In this document: positions 16,610 to 25,031 of the stretch, one piece after another
Layout: each line of letters begins with the position of its first letter
How positions within the stretch are numbered: the first letter of the stretch is position 1
Origin: Olsenella sp. kh2p3
GTDB taxonomy: Bacteria; Actinomycetota; Coriobacteriia; Coriobacteriales; Atopobiaceae
NCBI GenBank assembly: GCA_900119625.1
Contig: FPKD01000003.1
Location: 62,001 to 126,000, forward strand
Reading direction: 5' to 3'
Length of the DNA: 64,000 nucleotides
Notes under the pieces: model-generated
Databases searched by the model: none
What the model saw: the letters and a program-made list of their open reading frames with translations, nothing else
Told to the model about the DNA's origin: nothing
Program-made: the position numbers and the translations under genes

Positions 16610-16746
16610 GGCTCCCGCCCGTCTCATCTCGTATCGCCAGATTACCGTCGGTCGCGCTGGCGAGGCCACGCCCTCAAGGTGAGTGCCGCCGCGTCGAAGA
16701 TAGCGGGGACAGGGCCGCTCGCCGCGACCCCGCCCCGCATGCGCTT

Positions 16747-17352
16747 CTACATGATGTCCTCCATCGGGATCTTGCCGTTAACAATGGCCCCTGTGAGCCC
16801 ACGCTCTCGAAGCATCCGTGCGATGGCAAAAATGGGATCGGGGTCAACCCCTAAGTCTGCGGGCGGTGCAACGTTGATGCCATAGACAACCTCGGAGAAG
16901 CGGACCCGTGGATCGACCTCGTCTTTGTGCCAGGTCCATGCAACGTTGGAAAGGTAGTCTTTCCAGTTCACGTACGAGCGTTGGGCGAGCCGGGCGTCAT
17001 CGTTCCAGGAAGTGCGTACCTCCTTCTCTTCAACGGGCACGAGATAGGCCCTGTAGTCTTCATGCACAACGTCTGCCAGGCCATCTATGTAGAACCACCT
17101 CCCACTGCAGCATTGGTAGGGATGACGGTCTCCGCACAGCACCACAAACAAGTCACCCCGTTTGAAGGTGACGCGAGGCAGGCAGAGCATATCGCCTGCC
17201 TGAGACGGCAACTCGGGACCCACGTCCCGCACCGCGCGCTCCACCCCGTACATCCCGAAGAGGGAGTTGCCCGACTCGTCGAACGCCTTGCGAATGCCAG
17301 CCGCCTCTGCCAGACAGCTGACCTTGACCAAACTTTCCTGGTATCCAGACAT
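16747..17352 (-). CDS. Protein of unknown function downstream of the helicase operon
   Basis: 201 aa from the ATG at 17352 (GGTGTGGGGGC upstream). No family recognised. It is soluble, has aromatic-rich stretches (CCSGRWFYIDGLADVVHEDYRAYLVP and YVNWKDYLSNVAWTWHKDE) and a C-terminal segment PDPIFAIARMLRERG that looks helical. The first 90 residues mention GNSLFGMYGVERA and RGDLFVVLCGD, a beta-rich pattern. It lies 167 bases after the helicase stop on the same strand, so it could be the last gene of that operon. Upstream in-frame codons exist but lack a ribosome site. Confidence 0.6.
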   Translation of the reverse strand: MSGYQESLVKVSCLAEAAGIRKAFDESGNSLFGMYGVERAVRDVGPELPSQAGDMLCLPRVTFKRGDLFVVLCGDRHPYQCCSGRWFYIDGLADVVHEDYRAYLVPVEEKEVRTSWNDDARLAQRSYVNWKDYLSNVAWTWHKDEVDPRVRFSEVVYGINVAPPADLGVDPDPIFAIARMLRERGLTGAIVNGKIPMEDIM

Positions 17353-17519
17353 CTGATTGCCCCCACACCTCAAACAACCGATAGGAAGCCGGCCGTCGCC
17401 GACCACGCCCGAGCGTTGCTCGCAAGGGTGACGTACTCCGTCTCGTGCCAGTGGGGGCCTCCGAGGCGTCTTCATCCCCTGCAGGGACATCATACCATCG
17501 AGAAGAACATTTGTTCCGG

Positions 17520-19925
17520 TCAGATTGGTGACAGATTCGTGTCAGGAAGGGCGTTCATGGCACACCCCGGCGCATCGGGCCACGAGAGCACGCGAGCGAG
17601 CATGCCCTCAACGTCGAGAACCCCATACGCAAAACCCTTGCGTACCAGTTCGTCCGACACGAAACCATCGTACTTGTCGAAGCGGGGCACCTCTCCCGGA
17701 TAGACCAGCTCCATGGGGTCAAGGGGAAGGGTTGCCTCCTCCTTCACTACCCGGTAGAAGGTACTCGCGTCGGCGCCCATCGTGAACTGCATGAAGTATG
17801 GACGCGACGAGTCCAGCCCCTTGAGCCCGAGCTTATCGGCACAACGAATCTTGAGGAAACGCTCGAGGGCGAGAAAGGCGTAGCTTCCCAGCCACGGCAG
17901 AAGGCACCACGACGTGCCACCCACACACACGAGCGGCTCCGAGGCCAGGTGGGCGAGCGCTGCCACGTGGCGCGCCTGCTCCAGACGCGCTTGCGCATTC
18001 GTGCGCAGGTAGGGATAGCCGCGCGTCTCGCGCAGAACGCTTCGCATGCGCTCGAGCACACGGGTGTTCACGTCTCCCGCGCACATGCCGAAGTACGCCG
18101 GGACCTTGCCCTTCACCTGCGTGCACTCGATGAGGTGGCGCTTGTAGTCAATCTCCTCGATCACCCAGACGGCGCCCGCGATTGCGATTCTCTCCCCCAC
18201 CGGCGGCGGCTGCACGATGGTGCCAAGCTCCTGGGACTCGGAGCGCACGGTAAACTCCTCGTCCTCTGCGAAGGTAGCGTAGAAGCGGAAGTCGTTCGTC
18301 ACGCGCTCGCCCGCAAGGCCCACGATGAGACCGCCCGTCTCGGTGCGCTCGACCTGGTCCGTCTCCACGAGGTGACGAAGGAGGGTGCGGTAGTCATCCG
18401 CTGTCACGCGATGGAAGGGAGAAAGGGTGAGCACGCGGCGCGCCAGGTCGGCCGGCGAGAGTTCGCCCGTCGAGGCGAGCATCGCCATGGTCTGGTGGTA
18501 GAGAAGGCTGTACGGCAAGCCGTCCAGCTGCGGCGGCTCGACCCAACGCTCCTCGACGTAGAGCTGCACGAGCGCGATGCCCTGCAGGAGCTTCCATGGG
18601 ATGGTCTCGGGGAGCAGCGCCCTGGCCTCGGGCTCGTCCTCGCGCATGACGAACCACATCTCGCTCGGCTGGCCACGTCTGCCGGTGCGGCCCATGCGCT
18701 GCAGAAACGAGCTCACCGTGAACGGCGCGTCAATCTGGAATGCCCGCTCGAGACGTCCGATGTCGATGCCAAGCTCGAGCGTCGAGGTGGTCACGGTGGT
18801 GAGGTTCGCGTTCTCGTCGCGCATGAGCTCCTCGGCCGTCTGCCTAAAGCTCGCGGAGAGGTTGCCGTGATGGATGAGGAAGCGGTCCGGCTCCCCCACC
18901 GCCTCGCAGTACTGGCGAAGCGTTGTCGTCACGGCCTCGCACTCCTCGCGTGAGTTGGCGAAGACCAGGCACTTGCGCCCACGAGTGTGTTCGAAGACGT
19001 AGGCAAGGCCAGGGTCGGCAAAGACCGGGGCCCTGTCTGTGGGCGCCTCCGGGTCGGGCTGTTCGGTCTGCGGAGAAGCGCTCGGGGAGACGTCCTCAAC
19101 GCGTTCTTCTCGGCTGGGAATGCGCTGCTCAGCCACGGATGTCTCGGGCGTCTCGTACGCAGCCTCTTCGGAAGCCGTCCCTCCGTGGCCCAGACCGTCC
19201 TCGCCGCGCTCCGGCGCCTGCGGACCCGTCACGTAGAAGTGCTCCATCGAGAGGCGCCAGCGCTCCTTGGGCGCGTCCAGCCGAGGGATCACGCACCCAC
19301 GACCTGTGCCTGCAGAGAGGTATGCGCCGGTTGCCTCGGGGTCTCCGATCGTTGCGGAGAGCCCGATGCGCCTGGGCACCACGCCCGCAAGGCGCGAGAG
19401 GCGCTCGAGGCAGCAGAGTGTCTGGCCGCCGCGATCGCCACGCAGGAGCGAGTGAACCTCGTCGATCACGACAAAGCGCAGGTCGCCAAAGATGCGCGGA
19501 ATTGCGTTGTGCCGGTGCAGAAGCATTGATTCTAGTGACTCCGGCGTGATCTGGAGGATGCCCGAAGGATGCTTGAGCATCTTTGCCTTGTGCGACTGGG
19601 AGACGTCGCCATGCCAGTGCCACACCGGGATGTCGGCTTCCGCACAGAGGTCCTCGAGGCGCAGGAACTGGTCGTTTATCAGCGCCTTGAGCGGTCCAAT
19701 GTACACGCAGCCCACCGAGGCCGGCGGGTCCTCCCAGAGCTCCGTCAGTATGGGGAAGAAGGCGGCCTCGGTCTTGCCCGAGGCGGTCGAAGCGGTGAGC
19801 AGGACGTTCTCGTCGGTGTTGAAGATGGCGTCTGCGGCAGCAACCTGCACGGCGCGCAGGCTCTGCCAGTCGTGCTCGTAGATGAAGTCCTGGATGAACG
19901 GGGCGTAGCGGTCGAATGCGTCCAT
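17520..19925 (-). CDS. DEAD/DEAH-box helicase, Lhr/BrxHI-like
   Basis: 801 aa superfamily 2 helicase. Helicase core: Walker A ASTASGKTEAAF at 45-56, PLKALIND (Ia) near 78, ITPESLE (Ib) near 126, DEVH at 155-158, GLSATIG (III) at 188-194, then after an acidic, Pro/Glu-rich insert (about 230-300) VFANSREECE (IV), TTSTLELGIDIG (V) and QRMGRTGRRG (VI). The Lhr-like motif set and the LRAVQ/ASGKTEAAF start match the helicase (BrxHI) that accompanies BrxD ATPases. About 380 residues C-terminal to the core form an accessory region with a winged-helix-like part (RVLTLSPFHRVTADDYRTLLRHL). Starts 6 bases after the ATPase gene; third gene of the operon. Confidence 0.85.
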   Translation of the reverse strand: MDAFDRYAPFIQDFIYEHDWQSLRAVQVAAADAIFNTDENVLLTASTASGKTEAAFFPILTELWEDPPASVGCVYIGPLKALINDQFLRLEDLCAEADIPVWHWHGDVSQSHKAKMLKHPSGILQITPESLESMLLHRHNAIPRIFGDLRFVVIDEVHSLLRGDRGGQTLCCLERLSRLAGVVPRRIGLSATIGDPEATGAYLSAGTGRGCVIPRLDAPKERWRLSMEHFYVTGPQAPERGEDGLGHGGTASEEAAYETPETSVAEQRIPSREERVEDVSPSASPQTEQPDPEAPTDRAPVFADPGLAYVFEHTRGRKCLVFANSREECEAVTTTLRQYCEAVGEPDRFLIHHGNLSASFRQTAEELMRDENANLTTVTTSTLELGIDIGRLERAFQIDAPFTVSSFLQRMGRTGRRGQPSEMWFVMREDEPEARALLPETIPWKLLQGIALVQLYVEERWVEPPQLDGLPYSLLYHQTMAMLASTGELSPADLARRVLTLSPFHRVTADDYRTLLRHLVETDQVERTETGGLIVGLAGERVTNDFRFYATFAEDEEFTVRSESQELGTIVQPPPVGERIAIAGAVWVIEEIDYKRHLIECTQVKGKVPAYFGMCAGDVNTRVLERMRSVLRETRGYPYLRTNAQARLEQARHVAALAHLASEPLVCVGGTSWCLLPWLGSYAFLALERFLKIRCADKLGLKGLDSSRPYFMQFTMGADASTFYRVVKEEATLPLDPMELVYPGEVPRFDKYDGFVSDELVRKGFAYGVLDVEGMLARVLSWPDAPGCAMNALPDTNLSPI

Positions 19926-19931
19926 GGCGGC

Positions 19932-21323
19932 CTAGATGTCGAACTCGGCGAACTCGTCTTTGCCAGACGGAGCCTGTCCAACCGCCAGGGAGTCAGGCGA
20001 TCCGGAGGCCGCGTTCTCCTCCGCCGGAGTCTTTACCGGCGAGGAGAACTGACCGCTCCCCAGGAGCTGCTCAACCGTGACGCCGGGGTTCTGTGAGAGG
20101 ATGTCGAGCATCTCGACAAAGTCACGGATGACCTCGCGTGGAGTGAGGTGGGTGTCCGCGCCCACGCGGCCGTACTCGGTCTCGAGGAAGCGCACGAGTT
20201 CGTCCTGGGTGATGGTGCGCTGGTACCCAAAGAGCCCCGCGTGGATGTCCGCGAGCTTCTCGACCAGCACCAGCAGCTCCTCGTGGGTGAGCGGCTCCAG
20301 ACGGATGACTGGCGCCAGCATGTCCACCAGGCCGTCCTGCGAGAAGCGCCCCTGCGTGAGGCGGCTCCGCAGCGCCTCGTACGAGTAGAGGCCGCGTCGC
20401 CTGTCCTCAATCGCCTGGGGGGTGCCACTCATGATGATGCCCAGGTGGTGCGCCTTTCCCTGGAGCGTGTCGTTGTACATGGTGAGCACCTTCTCGTAGT
20501 TGTACTGCCTGCTCACCGCGTTGGGAATCTTGTAGAGGTTCACCATCTCGTCGAGAAGGATGACGAGTCCCTTGTAGCCCGCGCCCACGAGGAAGGTCGC
20601 GAGAATCTTGAGGTAGTCATACCAGTCGTCGTCGCCGATCACTATGTTCACACCCAGCTCGCGCCTTGCCTCGGTCTTGTTGCGATACTCGCCGCGGAAC
20701 CACTTGGTGACGTTGGCCTTGGTCTCGTCATCCCCCTCGAGGTGTGCGCGCCAATACATGGTGAGAAGCCGTGCGAAGTCATAGCCATGGACCAGCTCCT
20801 GAACCGAGGCCATGGTGCCCATGATTCTCCGCTCCATGGCATCAGCGAATGCGGGGTCCTCGGGAGAGAGACCGTCCTCGAGCGTCACCTGCGACTGCAC
20901 GTTCGAGACCCAACGGTCGAGGACCAGGTTGAGGGCACCGCCCTCGGGCCTGGTCTTGGTGCTGAGGTTGCGAATGAGCTCCCGGTAGGTGGCAAGGCCC
21001 TGGCCGCCCGTGCCCTGGAGCCGGCGCTCCGGCGAGAGGTCCGCGTCTGCCACCACAAAGCCCCTGCCCATGGCGTGGTTGCGGATGGTCTGGAGAAGGA
21101 AGCTCTTGCCGCTGCCGTAGCGACCCACAAGGAAGCGGAAGCTCGCACCGCCGTCAGCGACGAGGTCGAGGTCGTGGAGGAGGGCCGCCACCTCGCGGTC
21201 GCGACCAACGGTGATGTAGGGCAGGCCCACGCGAGGGACGACGCCTCCCTTCAGGGAGTTGACGATAACCTGCGCGATGCGCCTGGGGACGCGGGGCGCC
21301 TGCTCTGCAGTTGCTTGCTTCAT
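19932..21323 (-). CDS. BrxD-like P-loop ATPase (BREX ATP-binding domain, DUF2791)
   Basis: 463 aa. Pattern PRRIAQVIVNSLKGGVVPR, then VGLPYITVGRDREVAALLHDLDLVADGGASFRF precedes Walker A VGRYGSGKS at 66-74; Walker B is VILLDEMVNLYK near 257, followed by a sensor-1-like LGIIMSGTPQ. This is the ATP-binding protein family named BrxD in type 2 BREX phage-defence systems, an AAA+/STAND-like ATPase. The last 40 residues are a low-complexity tail. The ATG at 21323 overlaps the stop of the TerB-domain gene by 4 bases, and the helicase follows 6 bases later, so the three proteins are made together and probably act as a complex. No PglX methylase, PglZ or BrxC is in the window. Confidence 0.85.
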   Translation of the reverse strand: MKQATAEQAPRVPRRIAQVIVNSLKGGVVPRVGLPYITVGRDREVAALLHDLDLVADGGASFRFLVGRYGSGKSFLLQTIRNHAMGRGFVVADADLSPERRLQGTGGQGLATYRELIRNLSTKTRPEGGALNLVLDRWVSNVQSQVTLEDGLSPEDPAFADAMERRIMGTMASVQELVHGYDFARLLTMYWRAHLEGDDETKANVTKWFRGEYRNKTEARRELGVNIVIGDDDWYDYLKILATFLVGAGYKGLVILLDEMVNLYKIPNAVSRQYNYEKVLTMYNDTLQGKAHHLGIIMSGTPQAIEDRRRGLYSYEALRSRLTQGRFSQDGLVDMLAPVIRLEPLTHEELLVLVEKLADIHAGLFGYQRTITQDELVRFLETEYGRVGADTHLTPREVIRDFVEMLDILSQNPGVTVEQLLGSGQFSSPVKTPAEENAASGSPDSLAVGQAPSGKDEFAEFDI

Positions 21324-23179
21324 GGCTGTAGATATCCTCTCAGGTCTTGCTCGTAGTCCTCGACGATTGCGGGGCCGGCATCGCCAAACTCCAGCACCGT
21401 GTCTCCCACCAGGTCGAAGAGCTTATCGTTAATGGAGTCAACGAGCATGTCGACGGACGTGCCTGCCGGGACCTCCGCCTCCCTGTGGTCGAGAAGCGCG
21501 GTGAGAAGCGCGCTCTCCTGGTCTGTGAGGCCAAGGTCTGGCGAGGCAGCTTTGGACGTGGGCTCGTCGGCCGGAGTTGGCGCGGGTGCCGCCACGGCTA
21601 CAGCCCGTGGCGTCTCCGGCGCCTCTTTCGGTTCCACGGCGGCATCGCCAGGCACGTACCCCTCGCGCTCCTCGTCCACCAGGAGCGCCTCGCGCGTGAC
21701 GGCTGCCGCGCTGCGAATGCCGCCCAGCTTGGAGAGGTCGACCTTGAAGCGGCGGCGCTCTGCCTCCGCCTCGCGCTCGTGCTGGGCGTGGCTCTCCTCG
21801 ACGACCATCTTCTCCAGGTAGCGGGGCAGCTTCTGCTCCTTGAGGGGATGACCGAACTCCCAGTCGATACGCATCTGACGGTCAATCGCGCGAAGGAGGC
21901 GCGCGAGGTCGCGGCTGCGCTCGGTGGTGGAGTAGGCAAGCCGCTCCGTCCAGCGGCCAAAGCGAAAGCTCACCACCTGGCCAGGGCATATCCGAATGGT
22001 GCGCTCTGGACCCTCCCAGCCGTGGTCGAGCGGGACGCCCGCAAGCGGCGTGAACGGCCACGACGTGCGATAGCCCACGAGGCCATCGACCCAGCCGGTC
22101 TTCCTGCGGCGATTGCAGTGGACTGCCATGCGGCGCGCAACAGCCGAAGCCACGGCAGCAACGGACTCCCGGTGCGCGCGAACGAACGGAGAGCGAAAGA
22201 CGTCCATGGTCGAGACGTTCCCCATGGCGACCAGCACCTCATCGTCCGATGGCGCGGCTACCTCCTCCCCCGGCTTCTTCTCCAGCAGGCCACGGGAGAG
22301 AAGCTCCGCCCGCTCCATGGCTCGCAGGGTTTCGACCCCCGCGCCAAACAGGCGCTCTGACTCCGGCACCGCCTGGCGAACATCAAGCCCCATGCAGATG
22401 GCGTAGTCTCGCTCCCAGCGCCTGAGGTCCATGGTCACGCTTGGCCCAATGCCTCGTGCATCCTGCTCGGCGCAACGCCGCTCGAGCCTGTGCAGCGAGG
22501 AGAGAACCCCTGCACCTGGCTCGGCGCCAACGCCATTTATCAGCTCGAAGGCGAGAATCGTGACGTAGGTGGCTGAGGCGTCGAGAGCCGTGCCCCGGCG
22601 CCATTCGGTACGCCACGTGAAGTAGCCGCGCAGCTCACGGTTCCCAAGGTCCTTGTAGGTTGGCAGGTAGCGATAGGGATGGAAGCCCTCGAACGGGAAA
22701 CTGTCCTCGTAGTCTGCCGCAAGGCGCGCCTGGCGGCAGAAGAGCTCTCCCAGGCGAAGGCCATCCCCCTCAAGCCGACGCAGCTCCTGAAGCGCAGGCG
22801 GAAGCTCGGAATTGGCGGGATCGGAGTCCTCCCGCGCATCGAGGCCGGGCATGACAAACGAGAACGAGGGCCAAGACGAAGCCGTCGCAACAGAGCCGGC
22901 CTCTCCCGTCTGGCGAATTGCTGCTGCAGGGGGCTGCTGATGACGCCTCTCAACCCTCTGCTCTCGAGCGATACGCGCCGCATCGCGTCCCTCCTTGCGC
23001 CTTTGCGCACGCTCCCGTGCGAAGTCTGCGCCAGTGCGAAGGATTGGCTGGTCGGAATAGGTCTTCTGGCTCATGCCGACAAGCGCGCGGGCGTCCTTGG
23101 ACGAAAGGATCTGCTCCAGGACCTCCTGTGCGCGCGAGCGCGCGTGACCCGCAAAGCGACCAGTCCCGCCCTCTTCCAA
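21320..23179 (-). CDS. TerB-N/TerB-C domain protein
   Basis: 619 aa. After a basic, coiled N-terminal region (to about residue 115), residues about 125-330 carry the TerB_N pattern, best seen in FHPYRYLPTYKDLGNRELRGYFTWRTEWRRG; residues about 455-619 are TerB_C-like (FKVDLSKLGGIRSAAAVTREALL, then DQESALLTALLDHREAEVP). Such TerB-flanked proteins were first noted in tellurite-resistance/stress contexts and are encoded next to BrxD-like ATPases and Lhr-like helicases. Role unknown; possibly a scaffold or sensor. Start is a TTG at 23179, supported by GGGGAGGTGCAAC just upstream; no ATG/GTG competes. First gene of the operon. Confidence 0.8.
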   Translation of the reverse strand: MEEGGTGRFAGHARSRAQEVLEQILSSKDARALVGMSQKTYSDQPILRTGADFARERAQRRKEGRDAARIAREQRVERRHQQPPAAAIRQTGEAGSVATASSWPSFSFVMPGLDAREDSDPANSELPPALQELRRLEGDGLRLGELFCRQARLAADYEDSFPFEGFHPYRYLPTYKDLGNRELRGYFTWRTEWRRGTALDASATYVTILAFELINGVGAEPGAGVLSSLHRLERRCAEQDARGIGPSVTMDLRRWERDYAICMGLDVRQAVPESERLFGAGVETLRAMERAELLSRGLLEKKPGEEVAAPSDDEVLVAMGNVSTMDVFRSPFVRAHRESVAAVASAVARRMAVHCNRRRKTGWVDGLVGYRTSWPFTPLAGVPLDHGWEGPERTIRICPGQVVSFRFGRWTERLAYSTTERSRDLARLLRAIDRQMRIDWEFGHPLKEQKLPRYLEKMVVEESHAQHEREAEAERRRFKVDLSKLGGIRSAAAVTREALLVDEEREGYVPGDAAVEPKEAPETPRAVAVAAPAPTPADEPTSKAASPDLGLTDQESALLTALLDHREAEVPAGTSVDMLVDSINDKLFDLVGDTVLEFGDAGPAIVEDYEQDLRGYLQP

Positions 23180-23285
23180 GTTGCACCTCCCCGCACGTCA
23201 AAGTTGCGTAGATGTTCATTCTACTACCACGCGAAGTTCATGAGAACACATGTACGCAATCTAGCGCTTGGCACATTGGCACAGA

Positions 23286-23417
23286 TTGACGGTTGGTGGC
23301 AGTTTTTCGGGGTATCCCTATGTACAGGCGATGTTGGGTTCTGAATAACCGCAGCTACTAGATTGTTATAGCTGTAGCTGCATATAAATGATTTATAGAA
23401 TACTGCCACCAACCGGC
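23286..23417. repeat. ~130-bp inverted-repeat element, copy 1
   Basis: CGGTTGGTGGCAGT (23290-23303) and ACTGCCACCAACCG (23402-23415) are perfect 14-bp terminal arms around an AT-rich centre. The interior contains CAGCTACTAG..TAGCTGTAGCTG, itself partly palindromic. It lies 107 bases from the TerB-domain gene. The same ends recur in copy 2. No open frame inside. Confidence 0.75.
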
Positions 23418-23526
23418 GTTTTGTGTTTTTAGTCTCGGAAAAGGCCTCCCCGTGTTCTGGGCACAGGGCTTTTGCGGCTGAGCTCGGCCGACCCATAACC
23501 CCACGGATGGTCTCTCGTGACAAGAA

Positions 23527-23659
23527 TGACGGTTGGTGGCAGTTTTTGTTAAATACCTTATATATAGGTCATGAGATAGCAATTCCCTGACCTGCCATTT
23601 TTCAGATTTTGAACTTACCGATACTCGAGGTATCTCGGAAAAACTGCCACCAACCGTCA
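23527..23659. repeat. ~130-bp inverted-repeat element, copy 2
   Basis: A perfect 21-bp inverted repeat bounds this 133-bp element: the left arm runs 23527-23547 (TGACGGTTGGTGGCAG then five T), the right arm 23639-23659. The interior is AT-rich and contains GATACTCGAGGTATC. It has the form of a miniature inverted-repeat element or a very long hairpin. No clear target-site duplication is visible. The gap around it (23180-23840) contains nothing else that I can support. Confidence 0.8.
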
Positions 23660-23840
23660 ATTCGAGCCATCAGGAATCCCCAACGCTGCCCCAAGACGGG
23701 TCTTTCGCACTCTTAGGAACAGGTATCGGAGTTGTCGCCCCACGTTTGGGGCACAAGAATCCTCGAGGCGCGCCGGATAACAGGAAAGTGTGCCTGGACA
23801 TCATATGCCACATGAAACTCAGGAAGCGGGGGGCGCGTCC

Positions 23841-24986
23841 ATGGCAGAGAAGGCCAAAACAGCCGGTTCCAACGAAAGCTGGGTCCATCGAGGTCTCGCA
23901 GGGCTCAGGCGTGCCTTTGACGTGCGGGAAGGCCGCACATCCTGGCCACAGATCAGAAAGCGCTTCGTTGGCGGCTCGAAGCTCGACGGCACCCACATGT
24001 GCATTCTCATCGTCGCCATGCTCATAGCGTCGATCGGCCTCAACACGGACTCCACCGAGGCCATCGTGGGTGCCATGCTCATCTGCCCGCTCATGGGCTC
24101 GGTGCTGGCCATCTCCTACGCCGTGGCAACGGCAGACGTGCGCCTCCTGCGACACGCCGTCGCGGGCCTCGTCCTCCAGATGGCGATATGCCTTGCCACC
24201 TCCACCGTCTACTTCCTCCTCACGCCCATCCCCTACGAGACCAGCGCGCTTCTCGACAACTCGACCCCAACGATATGGGACCTGCTCATCGCGCTCGCCG
24301 GCGGCTTCGCGGGTGGGCTGGGGAACTCCCGCAAGCAGGAGCCGTCGACCCTCATCGCAGGCGTTGCCGTGGCAACCGCCCTCATGCCACCCCTATGCTC
24401 GGCCGGCTACGGCATTGCCCTACAGAGCCTCCCGCGCTTTGCCGGTGCCCTCTACGAGTTTGGCGTCAACGTGGTCTTCATCGCACTCGCCGCCGAGGTC
24501 GTGCTGCTCCTCCTTCACGCGCCGCTCCACAGAGACATCAACGATGACGGCGTGGTGACTCCGCAGGAGAGCGAGGAGGCAGTTGCCATCTCGCATCGGC
24601 TGCGCAGACACGTCATCATCGGGACGCTTGTCTTTGCGATCCCCTGCCTCATGGTGACCGCAGGCGTTGTCCGGGAGACCGTCCAGCAGCACACAAAGAG
24701 CTCGGCCGATACCGCCGCAACAATCTCCCAGACCTCGGACCATTACGAGACGGCCCTCACAACGCAGGAGCTCAAGGCGGTCCAGCCCGAAGTCGAGCGC
24801 TATTCCGTGGGAACCGAGTACGGCTTTGACGCAGGCCCTTCTCAGCCAACCAAGCGCATCGTGGCAACGGTCACCAGTAGCCGAACGCTTTCCAAAGACG
24901 AACGGGACCGTGCCGAGGCGCTCGTACGCGTGCACGTTCCCAACGTGGACCAGGTGCGCTTTGTGACAGGCGACGCCGCCCAGTGA
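23841..24986 (+). CDS. DUF389-family membrane protein
   Basis: 381 aa with six hydrophobic helices between about residues 50 and 285. The signature GLNTDSTEAIVGAMLICPLMGSVLAISYA (near 68-96) and AGVAVATALMPPLCSAGYG (near 173) identify DUF389 (TIGR00341/00271 type), a broadly distributed family of unknown function. The C-terminal 100 residues are a soluble domain. The ATG at 23841 has AGGAAGCGGGGGG just upstream; in-frame GTG (23790) and ATG (23805) are weaker choices. Divergent from the TerB/BrxD/helicase operon; no link in function is evident. Confidence 0.85.
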   Translation: MAEKAKTAGSNESWVHRGLAGLRRAFDVREGRTSWPQIRKRFVGGSKLDGTHMCILIVAMLIASIGLNTDSTEAIVGAMLICPLMGSVLAISYAVATADVRLLRHAVAGLVLQMAICLATSTVYFLLTPIPYETSALLDNSTPTIWDLLIALAGGFAGGLGNSRKQEPSTLIAGVAVATALMPPLCSAGYGIALQSLPRFAGALYEFGVNVVFIALAAEVVLLLLHAPLHRDINDDGVVTPQESEEAVAISHRLRRHVIIGTLVFAIPCLMVTAGVVRETVQQHTKSSADTAATISQTSDHYETALTTQELKAVQPEVERYSVGTEYGFDAGPSQPTKRIVATVTSSRTLSKDERDRAEALVRVHVPNVDQVRFVTGDAAQ

Positions 24987-25031
24987 GACAATGGGCCACA
25001 AAAGACAACCGCCACACGAGGAGCGCAGAAC

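Noticed and set aside
17520..23179. Complete BREX system
   Set aside because: Only BrxD-like and BrxHI-like genes are present; pglX, pglZ, brxA/B/C are not in the window, so it is called a BREX-related module only.
23224..23523. Minus-strand 99-codon frame over the first inverted-repeat element
   Set aside because: It crosses both the element and its flank, has no ribosome site and no protein-like pattern.
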